Positions 29,615 to 39,155 are shown, counted from the stretch's first letter. The stretch: 39,347 bases of DNA from Chitinophagaceae bacterium (GCA_014879545.1 JACSRV010000140.1:1-39347); one strand, 5' to 3'. The notes: generated from the letters alone by a model not told the origin. Numbers and translations are program-made.

Positions 29615-30742
29615 ATGCGTCAAAACGTCTTAATATCGTTGTGTGCGGCCTTGGCAGTTATGTCATCCTGCAACAACATGGAATCAAAACAAACCGAAAA
29701 GCCTTTGGAGGTGCCTGTGGTGAGCATCAGGTCGGTCCCCCTCCAGCTCGATAAACAGTATGTAACAGATATTCAGGCCATCAGAAATGTGGAGGTCCGC
29801 AGTAAGGTCTCCGGCTTCCTCGATGCTATCTACGTCGATGAAGGTGCCAAGGTCAGCAAAGGGCAGGTCTTGTTCCGCATCGGCGATAACGAGTACAAGG
29901 CTCAGGTGGCTAAGGCCAGGGCCGTTCTCCATAGCATGAGCGCAGAAGCGAACGTCGCTGAATTGGAGGCCGAACGGGTGCGGCTCATGGTTGAGAAAAA
30001 GATCATTGCTGCCACCGAACTGGAGCTCGCAAAGTCAAAATTAAAGGCAGCCCGCGCCCGTGTAGAGGAGGCTCAGTCCACCCTCGATCATGCTACCCAT
30101 TTGTTGTCCTACACCGTTATACGTGCACCTTTTGACGGTGTGGTAGATCGTATCCCGCTCAAAACAGGTAGTCTGGTCAGCGAGGGAACGCTCATCACCA
30201 CTGTGTCGGACGTGAACTCTGTATATGCTTATTTTAACATATCGGAGAACGAATATCTGGCCTTCAACAAGAATGATGATCCCACTACCATAGACGAGAA
30301 TAAGGTCGCTACGCTGATTCTGTCAGATGGTACAGAGTACCGCCATAAGGGCAAGATCGAGACTGTGGTAAGTGAGTTCAACGAGAACACAGGTGCCATT
30401 TCTGTGAGAGCCGCCTTCCCCAACCCAGACCACTTACTCAAGCACAATGCCACCGGCAAAGTGAAGTTGGTGTCGGGCAAAGTCGAGTCGTTGGTGTTGC
30501 CTCAGAAGGCTGCTTTCGAGATCCAGGACAAGAACTATGTCTATGTTGTAGGGGTCGACAATGTTATCAAGATGAGGAGTTTCGACCCGTCGGGCAGATA
30601 TGGTCAGTACTATATCGTAAACTCCGGCCTGATGGCAGGCGACAAGATCGTTTTCGAGGGGATACAGAATCTCCGCGAAGGTGTAAAGGTCATTCCTCGG
30701 TCACTACCGGTCGACAGCCTGCCTGGTATTGCTGCTCAATAG
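29615..30742 (+). CDS. RND efflux periplasmic adaptor (membrane fusion protein, lipoprotein)
   Basis: A 375-residue adaptor that bridges the inner-membrane pump and the outer-membrane channel. It is a lipoprotein: 'LAVMSSC' gives Cys19 as the lipidation site. Domains: first half of the lipoyl domain with 'VEVRSKVSGFLDAIYVDEGA' followed by 'KVSKGQVLFRI', an alpha-helical hairpin (about 95-165, 'AELEAERVRLMVEKKIIAAT'), second half of the lipoyl domain ('YTVIRAPFDGVVDRIPLKTG'), beta-barrel (about 200-280) and membrane-proximal domain. It matches the AcrA/MexA group in order and length. It is the first clear gene of the efflux operon; the pump gene follows after 49 bases. Confidence 0.95.
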   Translation: MRQNVLISLCAALAVMSSCNNMESKQTEKPLEVPVVSIRSVPLQLDKQYVTDIQAIRNVEVRSKVSGFLDAIYVDEGAKVSKGQVLFRIGDNEYKAQVAKARAVLHSMSAEANVAELEAERVRLMVEKKIIAATELELAKSKLKAARARVEEAQSTLDHATHLLSYTVIRAPFDGVVDRIPLKTGSLVSEGTLITTVSDVNSVYAYFNISENEYLAFNKNDDPTTIDENKVATLILSDGTEYRHKGKIETVVSEFNENTGAISVRAAFPNPDHLLKHNATGKVKLVSGKVESLVLPQKAAFEIQDKNYVYVVGVDNVIKMRSFDPSGRYGQYYIVNSGLMAGDKIVFEGIQNLREGVKVIPRSLPVDSLPGIAAQ

Positions 30743-30791
30743 TGCCCGACCATGCGGTTTGGGTTCAATTCCATTCACTTAAAGGATAGTC

Positions 30792-33700
30792 ATGTTCAAT
30801 ATATTCATAAGAAGACCCATTTTGTCTTTGGTGATATCGCTCATCATTGTGTTATTGGGTGTCATCGCATTATTAAAGATACCCGTTACTCAGTTCCCCG
30901 ATATCGTTCCGCCGTCAGTAACAGTAACGGCCAACTACACAGGTGCAAATGCAGAGGTGTGTGCCAATGCAGTGGCCATTCCGCTGGAGCGTGCCATCAA
31001 CGGTGTGCCCGGCATGACCTACATGTCAACAGTAACCAGCAACAATGGTACAACAACCATTCAGGTCTATTTTAAAGTAGGCACCGATCCGGATGTGGCT
31101 GCGGTAAACGTTCAGAACCGAGTCACCACCGTGCTCGATGAATTGCCGGAGGAGGTGATAAAAGCCGGTGTTACCACAGAGAAGGAAGTGAACAGTATGC
31201 TCATGTACCTCAACATCATGAGTTCCGACACATCATTGGACGAGAAGTTCATTTACAACTTCACCGATATCAATATACTTAAAGAGTTGAAGCGTATCGA
31301 CGGTGTCGGCTTTGTAAACATCATGGGGCTGCAGGATTATGCCATGCGCGTTTGGCTGAAGCCCGACCGCATGCAGGCATACAATCTCTCTACCGATGAA
31401 GTGATCAACGCCATAAGGAGCCAGAATGTGGAAGCCGCTCCCGGCAAATCGGGCGAAAGTTCCGGTCAGGACCCGCAGGCGCTGCAATACGTTATTAAAT
31501 ATACAGGCAAATTCTTCAAGCCCGAACAGTACCAGAACATCGTAATTCGTGCTGACAACTCAGGCTCATTCCTCCGGCTGAAAGATATAGCGGATGTCGA
31601 GTTCGGATCCCTTTCTTATTCAATGACCTCAAAGACCGATGGGCGTCCCTCCGCTTCTATTATGATTAAGCAGCGTCCGGGCTCCAACGCAAACGAGGTG
31701 ATAGACAACATAAAAAGTACCATGGCGCGCCTCAAAGAAAGTTCGTTTCCGTCGGGTATGACCTACAATGTCAGCTACGACGTATCACGCTTTCTGGACG
31801 CATCTATCCATGAGGTGCTTAAAACGTTGTTCGAGGCGTTTTTGTTGGTATTTCTCATTGTGTACCTCTTCCTGCAAGATTGGCGCTCCACTATCATTCC
31901 TGTATTGGCGGTGCCGGTGGCCATCATTGGAACTTTATTCTTCATGCAGGCGTTCGGGTTCTCGCTCAATCTGATGACGTTGTTCGCCCTGGTGCTGTCC
32001 ATCGGTATCGTGGTCGATAATGCCATTGTGGTGGTCGAGGCCGTCCATGCCAAGATGGAACAACATGGGCTTCCTGCGTTTGAGGCTACTATCAATTCCA
32101 TGAAGGAGATCAGCGGCGCTATCATCGCTATCACGCTCGTTATGTCAGCGGTGTTTGTGCCGGTAGCATTCATGGATGGGCCCGTGGGTATTTTTTACAA
32201 ACAGTTTTCTATTACACTCGCCATTGCTATCGTCATATCAGGTATCAACGCCGTCACGCTCACTCCCGCCCTGTGTGCTATTATTCTGAAGCCGGTTCAT
32301 CACGGGAGTGGTGACGTGAAGAAAGGATTACTGGATCGTTTCTTTAGTGGTTTCAATCGTGGTTACGATGGCATGTTAGGTAAGTATAAGTCTTTATTGC
32401 TGGGCATCACCGGTCGACGGATCATAATAATTGGTTTGCTGGGTGTATTCTTTGCTGCAACTTGGGGCGTCAGTTCATTGTTGCCATCAGGGTTCATTCC
32501 CGAGGAGGATCAGGGTATGATCTACGTGAACGTTACTACGCCCGCCGGTGCCACTCTGGAGCGTACCGAAAAGGTGCTGGATCAGTTGGAACGCATTGCA
32601 TCAAAAGAAGATGGGGTAGAGTCGGTGTCAACACTGGCTGGTTATAACCTCATGAATGACATTGCAGGTGCGTGTTATGGTATGATAATGATCAACCTTA
32701 AGCCGTGGGACCAGCGCAGGCATGTGAAAGAGGTGATTGCCTCACTTACCGACAAAGCAGCAGGTATATCTGATGCCAGTATTCAGTTCTTCGCGCCTCC
32801 AACGGTTCCGGGCTTCGGTAATGCCGGCGGCTTTGAATTGCGATTGCTGAACAGGAATGGTGATGATGCCATTACGCAAACGGCTGAACAGACCAAACGG
32901 TTCATGGATAAGTTAGCTCAGTCTAAAGAGATCACGAATCTCGTGACTGGTTACAATCCCTATTTCCCGCAATACATGATCAGCATAGATCAGGATGTGG
33001 CAGCAAAGAAGGGTATCAATATAGACAACGCCCTCAGTACGCTCAAAACGCTCCTGGGTAGTTATTACACGTCTAATTTCATCCGCTTCGGACAGATGTA
33101 CAAGGTGATGTTGCAGGCTGCGCCCGACTATCGCCGGAAGCCGGAGGACATACTTGATCTGTATGTGAAGAACGACAAAGGCGAAATGGTGCCCTATTCA
33201 ACATTCATCAAGTTGGAGCGTGTGTATGGTCCGGAGCAGCTCACACGTTACAACATGTATCTGTCGGCCATGATCAATGGTGATGCCGCCAAGGGATATA
33301 GTAGTGGTGATGTGATTAAGGTAGTGGAGCAAACAGCTAAAGAGATACTACCACGCGGATTTGGAATAGAGTGGTCCGGTATGACGCGCGAACAGGTGCT
33401 TGCCGGAAATCAGGCCATTTACATTTTCATTATTTGCCTGGTCTTTGTATATCTGTTGTTGGCAGCACAGTACGAAAGTTTCTTGCTTCCGTTGCCGGTA
33501 ATACTCTCGTTGCCAACGGGCATTTTCGGCTCGTATTTTCTGTTGTTCCTTACCGGTCTCGAAAACAACATATACGCGCAGGTGGCATTGGTCATGCTTA
33601 TTGGTCTCTTGGGTAAGAATGCCATTCTCATAGTCGAGTATGCAGTGTTGGTGCGCAAAAAGGGACATACTGTCATGCAGTCCGCTATAGAAGGGGCAGT

Positions 33701-33989
33701 ACTTAGACTGCGTCCCATTCTCATGACATCACTCGCCTTCGTAGCGGGCCTTATGCCGCTCTGTTTTGCAAGTGGTGCCGGTGCTGCCGGCAATAAGGCT
33801 ATCGGCGTTGCAGCTGCAGGTGGTATGCTCACCGGAACTATTTTCGGTGTCATTCTCATTCCGGGTCTTTACTTCATTTTCGCTTCGCTCGATGAACGGC
33901 TGCGTAGAAAAAAACACCTGCCCATTCAGGACCTGAGTATTCATCATAATCAACACAAAAAGCACGAAGAGCATGATCACGAAAACTAA
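30792..33989 (+). CDS. RND multidrug efflux pump inner-membrane subunit (HAE1/AcrB type)
   Basis: A 1065-residue proton-driven exporter with 12 membrane helices and two large periplasmic loops. The N-terminus 'FNIFIRRPILSLVISLIIVL' and 'GIPVTQFPDI-PPSVTVTANY'-like start are typical of the HAE1 (multidrug) branch. The TM4 relay reads 'GIVVDNAIVVVEAV': D409 corresponds to AcrB D407, but the next position, D408 in AcrB, is N410. TM10 keeps the relay Lys in 'GLLGKNAILIVEYA', and TM11 the Arg in 'LRLRPILMTSLAF'. The C-terminal tail is His-rich ('IHHNQHKKHEEHDHE'). The gene overlaps the outer-membrane factor gene by 17 bases. Confidence 0.95.
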   Translation: MFNIFIRRPILSLVISLIIVLLGVIALLKIPVTQFPDIVPPSVTVTANYTGANAEVCANAVAIPLERAINGVPGMTYMSTVTSNNGTTTIQVYFKVGTDPDVAAVNVQNRVTTVLDELPEEVIKAGVTTEKEVNSMLMYLNIMSSDTSLDEKFIYNFTDINILKELKRIDGVGFVNIMGLQDYAMRVWLKPDRMQAYNLSTDEVINAIRSQNVEAAPGKSGESSGQDPQALQYVIKYTGKFFKPEQYQNIVIRADNSGSFLRLKDIADVEFGSLSYSMTSKTDGRPSASIMIKQRPGSNANEVIDNIKSTMARLKESSFPSGMTYNVSYDVSRFLDASIHEVLKTLFEAFLLVFLIVYLFLQDWRSTIIPVLAVPVAIIGTLFFMQAFGFSLNLMTLFALVLSIGIVVDNAIVVVEAVHAKMEQHGLPAFEATINSMKEISGAIIAITLVMSAVFVPVAFMDGPVGIFYKQFSITLAIAIVISGINAVTLTPALCAIILKPVHHGSGDVKKGLLDRFFSGFNRGYDGMLGKYKSLLLGITGRRIIIIGLLGVFFAATWGVSSLLPSGFIPEEDQGMIYVNVTTPAGATLERTEKVLDQLERIASKEDGVESVSTLAGYNLMNDIAGACYGMIMINLKPWDQRRHVKEVIASLTDKAAGISDASIQFFAPPTVPGFGNAGGFELRLLNRNGDDAITQTAEQTKRFMDKLAQSKEITNLVTGYNPYFPQYMISIDQDVAAKKGINIDNALSTLKTLLGSYYTSNFIRFGQMYKVMLQAAPDYRRKPEDILDLYVKNDKGEMVPYSTFIKLERVYGPEQLTRYNMYLSAMINGDAAKGYSSGDVIKVVEQTAKEILPRGFGIEWSGMTREQVLAGNQAIYIFIICLVFVYLLLAAQYESFLLPLPVILSLPTGIFGSYFLLFLTGLENNIYAQVALVMLIGLLGKNAILIVEYAVLVRKKGHTVMQSAIEGAVLRLRPILMTSLAFVAGLMPLCFASGAGAAGNKAIGVAAAGGMLTGTIFGVILIPGLYFIFASLDERLRRKKHLPIQDLSIHHNQHKKHEEHDHEN

Positions 33990-35379
33990 GATTTCTTTCC
34001 TGGCCATTGCGTCGGTATTATTTGTAAGCAGTTGTAAGATAAAGGACAGAACATATCTGGCGTCAGATGCGGTTGTGCCCGCTACTTTCTCGGGCCGTTC
34101 CGATTCAGCATCTATGGCAGCACTTTCGTACGATAAGTTTTTTAGTGATCGCCAATTGGTTGCACTCCTGGACACTGCCCTGCAAAACAATGCCGATGTG
34201 CGGATAGCTTATGAACGTGTAGAAGCCGCTGCTGCAGGTCTGTTATCGGCCCGTGGTGCGCTTCTCCCGTCTTTTAACGTGCAGATGACAGGAGGTTCTA
34301 CCCGTTTTGGTAACTATACCATGGACGGTATGGGCAACGCCACTACACCGGGTGTTCCTTTCCCCATTATCAACGATTATTTCCCCGGTGTTAGCAGCAG
34401 TTGGGAGGCAGATGTGTGGGGTAAGTTGAAGAACAAGAAGCGCGCGTCCCGCATGCGTTACTTTGCCACCAAAGCCGGCGCCGATCTCGTGAAGACGCGA
34501 CTCATCTCGGAAGTGGCGTACCGTTATTACAACCTCTGTGCGCTCGACGAAGAGTTGTCTATTATCGATACCAATATCCGCCTTCAGACGCGTGCTTTGG
34601 AGATAGTGAAGCTGCAGAAGGAAGCCGGCCGGGCTACAGAACTGGCAGTGAAACAATGCGAGGCGCAGCTGGCGCGAACTCGCGGTATGGAGTATCGTGT
34701 TAAAACGGACATACTAACCGCGGAGAACGAACTCAACTTTTTGTTGGGCCGCTACTCGGTGCCGGTGAAGCGCAGTGGCATAAAGTTGGAGCAGGCGGAT
34801 AGGATCACCGGCATAGGTGTGCCGGCTCAGCTGCTGCAACGGCGGCCCGATGTGGTGCAGGCAGAGATGGAGCTTGCGGCATCCAATGCCGATGTAGCCG
34901 CTGCGCGGGCTGCCTTCTTCCCTGCACTTACCATCTCAGCAACAGCCGGTTTTAATGCCTATCATACTTCCGTCCTGTTCGATCCCGTTTCTGCAGCCTA
35001 TGCTGCTATGGGCGGACTGGTGGCTCCTGTGTTCAACAAAAACCTGATAAAGGCGGGCTACAATGCTGCAAAGGCCGGAAACAGAGAGGCATTTGCTCAG
35101 TATGGCAAGACAGTTATGAATGCAGTGTACGAGGTATCCACCAATGTTGGCCGAATAGCCAATCTCAAAGCGCAGTATGCGCAGAACGTAACTGCGGCAG
35201 CGGCACTTGACGAAGCCGTTGCTATATCCGGAGACCTGTTTATTGGTGGTTATGCCAACTATCTTGAGATCATCACCGCTCAGCGAAACGCTATAGAGGC
35301 CGACCTGGAAGTAGTTCAAAGCAAGAAGAATATCATGATTGGTGTTGTAGATCTTTACCGCGCTCTCGGCGGACGATAG
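33973..35379 (+). CDS. Outer-membrane factor of RND efflux system (TolC/OprM, NodT type)
   Basis: A 468-residue outer-membrane channel lipoprotein: 'LFVSSC' supplies the lipidated Cys21. Two repeated TolC-fold halves follow, each with coiled-coil helices and a pair of barrel strands: first half 'NADVRIAYERVEAAAAGLLS' and 'SSSWEADVWGKLKNKKRASR', second half 'LLQRRPDVVQAEMELAASNA' and 'GYANYLEIITAQRNAIEADL'. These are the NodT/OprM hallmarks. Length is normal. ATG 33973 lies inside the end of the pump gene (17-base overlap), so the two are translationally coupled. A hairpin terminator follows. Confidence 0.94.
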   Translation: MITKTKISFLAIASVLFVSSCKIKDRTYLASDAVVPATFSGRSDSASMAALSYDKFFSDRQLVALLDTALQNNADVRIAYERVEAAAAGLLSARGALLPSFNVQMTGGSTRFGNYTMDGMGNATTPGVPFPIINDYFPGVSSSWEADVWGKLKNKKRASRMRYFATKAGADLVKTRLISEVAYRYYNLCALDEELSIIDTNIRLQTRALEIVKLQKEAGRATELAVKQCEAQLARTRGMEYRVKTDILTAENELNFLLGRYSVPVKRSGIKLEQADRITGIGVPAQLLQRRPDVVQAEMELAASNADVAAARAAFFPALTISATAGFNAYHTSVLFDPVSAAYAAMGGLVAPVFNKNLIKAGYNAAKAGNREAFAQYGKTVMNAVYEVSTNVGRIANLKAQYAQNVTAAAALDEAVAISGDLFIGGYANYLEIITAQRNAIEADLEVVQSKKNIMIGVVDLYRALGGR

Positions 35380-35385
35380 AACAAA

Positions 35386-35422
35386 AGAAAGAAGCCTTCG
35401 ATATCTCGAAGGCTTCTCTTTC
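35386..35422. terminator. Terminator hairpin after the efflux operon
   Basis: AGAAGCCTTCGA, loop TATC, TCGAAGGCTTCT followed by CTTTCT, with A-rich sequence on the 5' side (ACAAAAGAAA). The symmetric A/T flanks suggest it can act in both directions, also ending transcripts of the minus-strand module that reads towards it. Confidence 0.7.
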
Positions 35423-35620
35423 TGTGGGAGCACACGTGCCATAGGTATATATTCGTAATTCATCGTAAAACGATGTGAATATTTGCCAGTGCGAGTTTGA
35501 AAAGGACAGTCACATATGTTCATGCCTTACTATGTTGATTGGTGCTTGTGACATTTGCCGACTATCTGCCGACTGAGTCAAACTTTAGATTCAAAATTTT
35601 TCTTCGATAAGACGATTCTT

Positions 35621-36847
35621 TTAGCTCTTACTCATAATGGCTCTGATGTCATCATTTACCGGATTAGTGTCCTTTGTTAAAACATCGTCATGAAGATCTC
35701 TAAATAATTTAGAGTAAGGATGATTGTTGAAATTCTTTTCATCAAAGGAAGCTCCCCCAGCTTCCCACTCATACCATTTTTTATAATTATCAGTCGAATG
35801 GGCCAACCCCATTCTAGTTAAAAAGCCGTTCAGGGAAGATCGAGACGATATTAATTCATAAACCTTGTCAACAAAATGCGAAGCATTCTTACGGACATGG
35901 GAACGATTATATTTTGTTCTCAACTTAAAAACGTTGATGTTTCCAAACTTGCTAGCTTCATTAATTTTCTTACATTTCCCTATAAGCTGCCGATATTCCG
36001 TAGAACCATAAACGGGCTTAATATTCAAGTGTATCTCCGCTATTTCTGATCCAATTTTACCAAGTATAGGTTCAAACACCATTGTTTTGGAAAAGCCTTT
36101 GATGTAAGGATTTAAATGAAACTTATCGTCAAAATTCGTCCCTCCTTTGTTAATTGTACTATTGCATGTGTTGTCTCCAGGCACTAAGTTAAATGCTGAA
36201 TAACACAGCAGTGGATAGGAAGCCTTATCAAAAAAATGATCTAAATAATGAATGGTAGCAGGGGTTCCATGTTCCGTTTTGCTATAATCAGCTTCGCCTA
36301 TATTACAATATGGGCAATACAGCACAAGGTTCTCAACACGGAAGTGTGTCTTTATTTTATTTGAAACATCCTTAAAAAGGTCGTAGTTAAAGCCTAGCTT
36401 AATTATTGTGCGGTCATCTACGCTATCTACTTTATAATTGGATAAAAGCTTTTTGTTTAACTGTTTTAATTGATCGGGAAGGCAAATCAGCAAGTCCTTG
36501 AGGTTAGCGCCTTTTTTTTGCGTTAAAAAAGTCATTAAATCGAATAATCCTTTGAGATTAATTTTGAGTAGATTATTTGGACTTTTCACATAGTTCGTCA
36601 CTGTAGTGACATAGTTGTAAGTATCAAAGTCACTTTCAGGAAGATTCCATCCTTCCACTGTATTGATAATCTTTCTTGTAATATGTTTGTACCGCAGGTA
36701 TCCTATGTCGGCTGTCGAAATTCCGACACCATTCAAATGCTTTAATGAAACAAGAAGTATATTCACCCTTGCCAAGGCAACATTAGCAACTCGTTTTAAA
36801 TATTTTTTTCTAAAAGTGGGAAGGTCATCGATTTGTATTCTAATCAT
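35621..36847 (-). CDS. HNH-type nuclease, partner of the upstream ATPase (PtuB-like)
   Basis: A 408-residue protein of low GC content. N-terminal helical part of unknown fold (about 1-165), then an HNH/His-Me-finger core: zinc-type 'LYCPYCNIGE' (C178, C181), 'IHYLDHFFDKASYPLLCYSA' (D203-H204, catalytic His) and 'FNLVPGDNTCNSTINKGG' (N220, C228, N229), and a C-terminal helical part (about 250-408). This is the C-P-Y-C / D-H / N-x-x-x-x-x-x-x-C-N pattern of HNH nucleases paired with ATPases in Septu. The usual second C-x-x-C zinc half is reduced to a single Cys (C228). Its ATG lies inside the ATPase gene (8-base overlap). Longer than most PtuB proteins as I know them. Confidence 0.7.
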   Translation of the reverse strand: MIRIQIDDLPTFRKKYLKRVANVALARVNILLVSLKHLNGVGISTADIGYLRYKHITRKIINTVEGWNLPESDFDTYNYVTTVTNYVKSPNNLLKINLKGLFDLMTFLTQKKGANLKDLLICLPDQLKQLNKKLLSNYKVDSVDDRTIIKLGFNYDLFKDVSNKIKTHFRVENLVLYCPYCNIGEADYSKTEHGTPATIHYLDHFFDKASYPLLCYSAFNLVPGDNTCNSTINKGGTNFDDKFHLNPYIKGFSKTMVFEPILGKIGSEIAEIHLNIKPVYGSTEYRQLIGKCKKINEASKFGNINVFKLRTKYNRSHVRKNASHFVDKVYELISSRSSLNGFLTRMGLAHSTDNYKKWYEWEAGGASFDEKNFNNHPYSKLFRDLHDDVLTKDTNPVNDDIRAIMSKS

Positions 36848-39047
36848 GGCGACTTCTCAGTTGTTTAAAACTTGAACGTAAAAAAGAGTCTCCAATCATT
36901 CCAATTAGTTTTTCATCATTACTCGACAGGGGCTTTTTCGATTTTATTTTATCAATCATTCGGTTCAGTTGATCTTCTGCGAATTTTCCCATTAAAGTGC
37001 CTTTAAGGAAAAAACTATCAGCAAGCAACTCATGGATATTTGCTGCAAACGTCTGAACAGTTACCGCTGCGGGACGAGATTTGCCCGTTTTCTTGTTTAT
37101 CTCCAGTCTCATTATGTTTTCACCTGGAATGTCCGACAAAATAAATGGTGAGTGTGTCAAAAATAGAATATTAACTGCATCAATTCTGTCATTACTGCCC
37201 AAGTGTAATCGAGTGAACGCCCGCAGCAAATCTGTAATAAATCTCCGTTGATACTCTGGATGAAAATAAAGCTCGATCTCATCATATACTATATTCACAG
37301 CGTGATATTTCAATCTACCGGCAACGCTAAAGTGAGCAGATTGGAGATTGTTAATGTGATAAATTACCGATTGAATCGTATGGATTAATTGTTGTTCGCC
37401 TGAACTTAAAGAGCTGAACTGAGAAATCGAACCTGCATTATTCGACAACTTGAAATCCACTTCAAAAATAGATGGGGGCAGGAACTTCATTATATCAGAT
37501 CCACGAGGATTATGCATCCAAGTCATTAATTCAGGGAGAGAGAATATTATCTCAGTTTTTTTATTCCCTGTTTCTTGTCGACTATCTAAGAAAAATGGCT
37601 CATTGGGCTTCGCTACAATTAAATATTTTAAAAAATATACTGCCTGCTTCAGCTTATACGTGATATGACTTTCATCCACTTTTAGAGCCTTAAAGAACTT
37701 CTCATTCTCAACAAATGGCGTGCTTTCGCTAAATTGATAACCAATCTCGAATCCTGGGTAACGTTCGGCTATGAACTCAATTTTTTGGACAATGTAATTT
37801 AGAATAGTTTCTTTCAATGGGAAGGATTCGGTCAGTATGTAAGTCAAATCCTGCGGACCAACGTAATCATTTAGAAAAGTGGTCAGTAAGTTCACGTTCC
37901 TCGGACTTCCAGCAATCCCAGAAGGCGTTTTCTTAAATAATTTTGGTAGATTATTGATTTTTTTTGTGTTGAGGGTAAAGACAACTTCATGAATATACTG
38001 ATGGTCTGTAATAAAGACTTTTCCATCCTGATCTTTTTTGTATAAGTTTTCAATCAGTACATTGGAAAGAAGTCGATATTTAGCAAAACCGTTTTCTGAG
38101 TTAATGTTGAAATTCCCTTCGTTACGCATTGGATTGATAACCACAGGTGTTTGATAGCCATCGTTTTTATGAAAGAGAGAATTTATCCAACCGCCAAAAT
38201 ATTTTGCATTTAAGGAATAGTGCGAGTAGTTAACCGCTATTGTATAAAAAAAGTATTTAGCTAAAGTTGATGGTTCAATTTCTACATTCTGTATTTTACT
38301 GACAGCAGGCGGACCGTCACTTTGAGATTTTTGAGACGGAACAATAGAGAGCTTCGTTCCCACATCAGGAGAAACAATCAATTTGTAACAGGTATTTGAT
38401 AACTCGTAGTAGATTTCTGCTTTTAACCCATTACGCATCTCATTAATTTCAGCAATCTTATTTGGGATTTTTTTAGGCTCACGCTCTAATGTATGCTTTT
38501 GCAATGACAAGTCGTCTTCTTCATTTTTGAATTGCTCTATGGCCTTCTCTATCTCTTCGAAACTATATTCCATCGTCTTATTAATGCGTTGAGCTTCGAA
38601 CTCCTTGGCAAATTTCTTCTTCTTGACAGCTAATTGCGACAAACGACTTTTTACTTCTAACAGATCCTTTTTCAAGTCCACCTTTAAATCTTCTAAACTT
38701 GTTAGGTTTGGTTTCAAAATCTCATGGTTTATTGAAAACATATAGATTGTTGCAAATAACAATTCTACGATGGAGCTCTTACCGGAACCATTTTTTCCTG
38801 CGATAGCTGAAATATTTACAGCTATCGTTTGGTTATCGGCCGATTGAACCGAATATAAGTTTTCGGGAACACTGTGCTCAACGGTGATGAAATCAACATT
38901 GCTATTCCCATCGATTTCTTCAAATTCGCTGTTGTTAAACTTGTACGAACTATAAAACCTATATATCTGTCCGGCTGTTAGGTTTTTAAGATAGTTTTTA
39001 TGACAGCCAAGAAGCGGTCTAATTCCAATAAGCCTAAAATCATTCAT
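36840..39047 (-). CDS. ABC/SMC-type AAA ATPase of a defence-like module (PtuA-like)
   Basis: A 735-residue cytosolic ATPase of the OLD/SMC-like AAA group. Walker A 'GKNGSGKSS' (84-92), a charged coiled-coil insertion (about 115-210), a middle region with 'YFFYTIAVNYSHYSLNAKYF' (265-284), then ABC signature 'LSSGEQQL' (547-554), Walker B 'NIVYDEIELYFHPEYQ' (585-600) and the switch His in 'FLTHSPFILSDIP' (629-641). All ATPase motifs are intact. There is no TOPRIM domain, so it is not OLD/GajA or RecF-nuclease. The downstream overlapping HNH gene makes it PtuA-like. GC is about 35%, against about 50% in neighbours. No clear promoter is seen. Confidence 0.75.
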   Translation of the reverse strand: MNDFRLIGIRPLLGCHKNYLKNLTAGQIYRFYSSYKFNNSEFEEIDGNSNVDFITVEHSVPENLYSVQSADNQTIAVNISAIAGKNGSGKSSIVELLFATIYMFSINHEILKPNLTSLEDLKVDLKKDLLEVKSRLSQLAVKKKKFAKEFEAQRINKTMEYSFEEIEKAIEQFKNEEDDLSLQKHTLEREPKKIPNKIAEINEMRNGLKAEIYYELSNTCYKLIVSPDVGTKLSIVPSQKSQSDGPPAVSKIQNVEIEPSTLAKYFFYTIAVNYSHYSLNAKYFGGWINSLFHKNDGYQTPVVINPMRNEGNFNINSENGFAKYRLLSNVLIENLYKKDQDGKVFITDHQYIHEVVFTLNTKKINNLPKLFKKTPSGIAGSPRNVNLLTTFLNDYVGPQDLTYILTESFPLKETILNYIVQKIEFIAERYPGFEIGYQFSESTPFVENEKFFKALKVDESHITYKLKQAVYFLKYLIVAKPNEPFFLDSRQETGNKKTEIIFSLPELMTWMHNPRGSDIMKFLPPSIFEVDFKLSNNAGSISQFSSLSSGEQQLIHTIQSVIYHINNLQSAHFSVAGRLKYHAVNIVYDEIELYFHPEYQRRFITDLLRAFTRLHLGSNDRIDAVNILFLTHSPFILSDIPGENIMRLEINKKTGKSRPAAVTVQTFAANIHELLADSFFLKGTLMGKFAEDQLNRMIDKIKSKKPLSSNDEKLIGMIGDSFLRSSFKQLRSRHD

Positions 39048-39099
39048 AAAATTCGATTTCTATAGTATTATGAGTTGGCCATTTAGCCACCCTACTTTC

Positions 39100-39132
39100 A
39101 TTGATAACCTACCTGCATTGACCGTACTTTTG
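39100..39132 (+). promoter_or_regulatory. Bacteroidota promoter reading out of the module to the right
   Basis: TTG at 39101-39103, a 21-base spacer and perfect TACTTTTG at 39125-39132. Predicted start near 39139, giving a leader of about 165 bases before the ATG at 39307. The palindrome TATTTCGAAATA (39156-39167) lies just inside the leader and could be an operator. Confidence 0.6.
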
Positions 39133-39155
39133 CCAAAATAATATTTATCATAGAG

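Noticed and set aside
35400-35620. Attachment site or tRNA at the left edge of the AT-rich island
   Set aside because: No tRNA-like fold or T-arm motif found; the TGCCGACT pair is too short to call an att site.
36840-39047. Assignment of the ATPase as OLD/GajA or RecF
   Set aside because: No C-terminal TOPRIM motifs are seen, and the adjacent HNH gene fits a PtuA-type role better.
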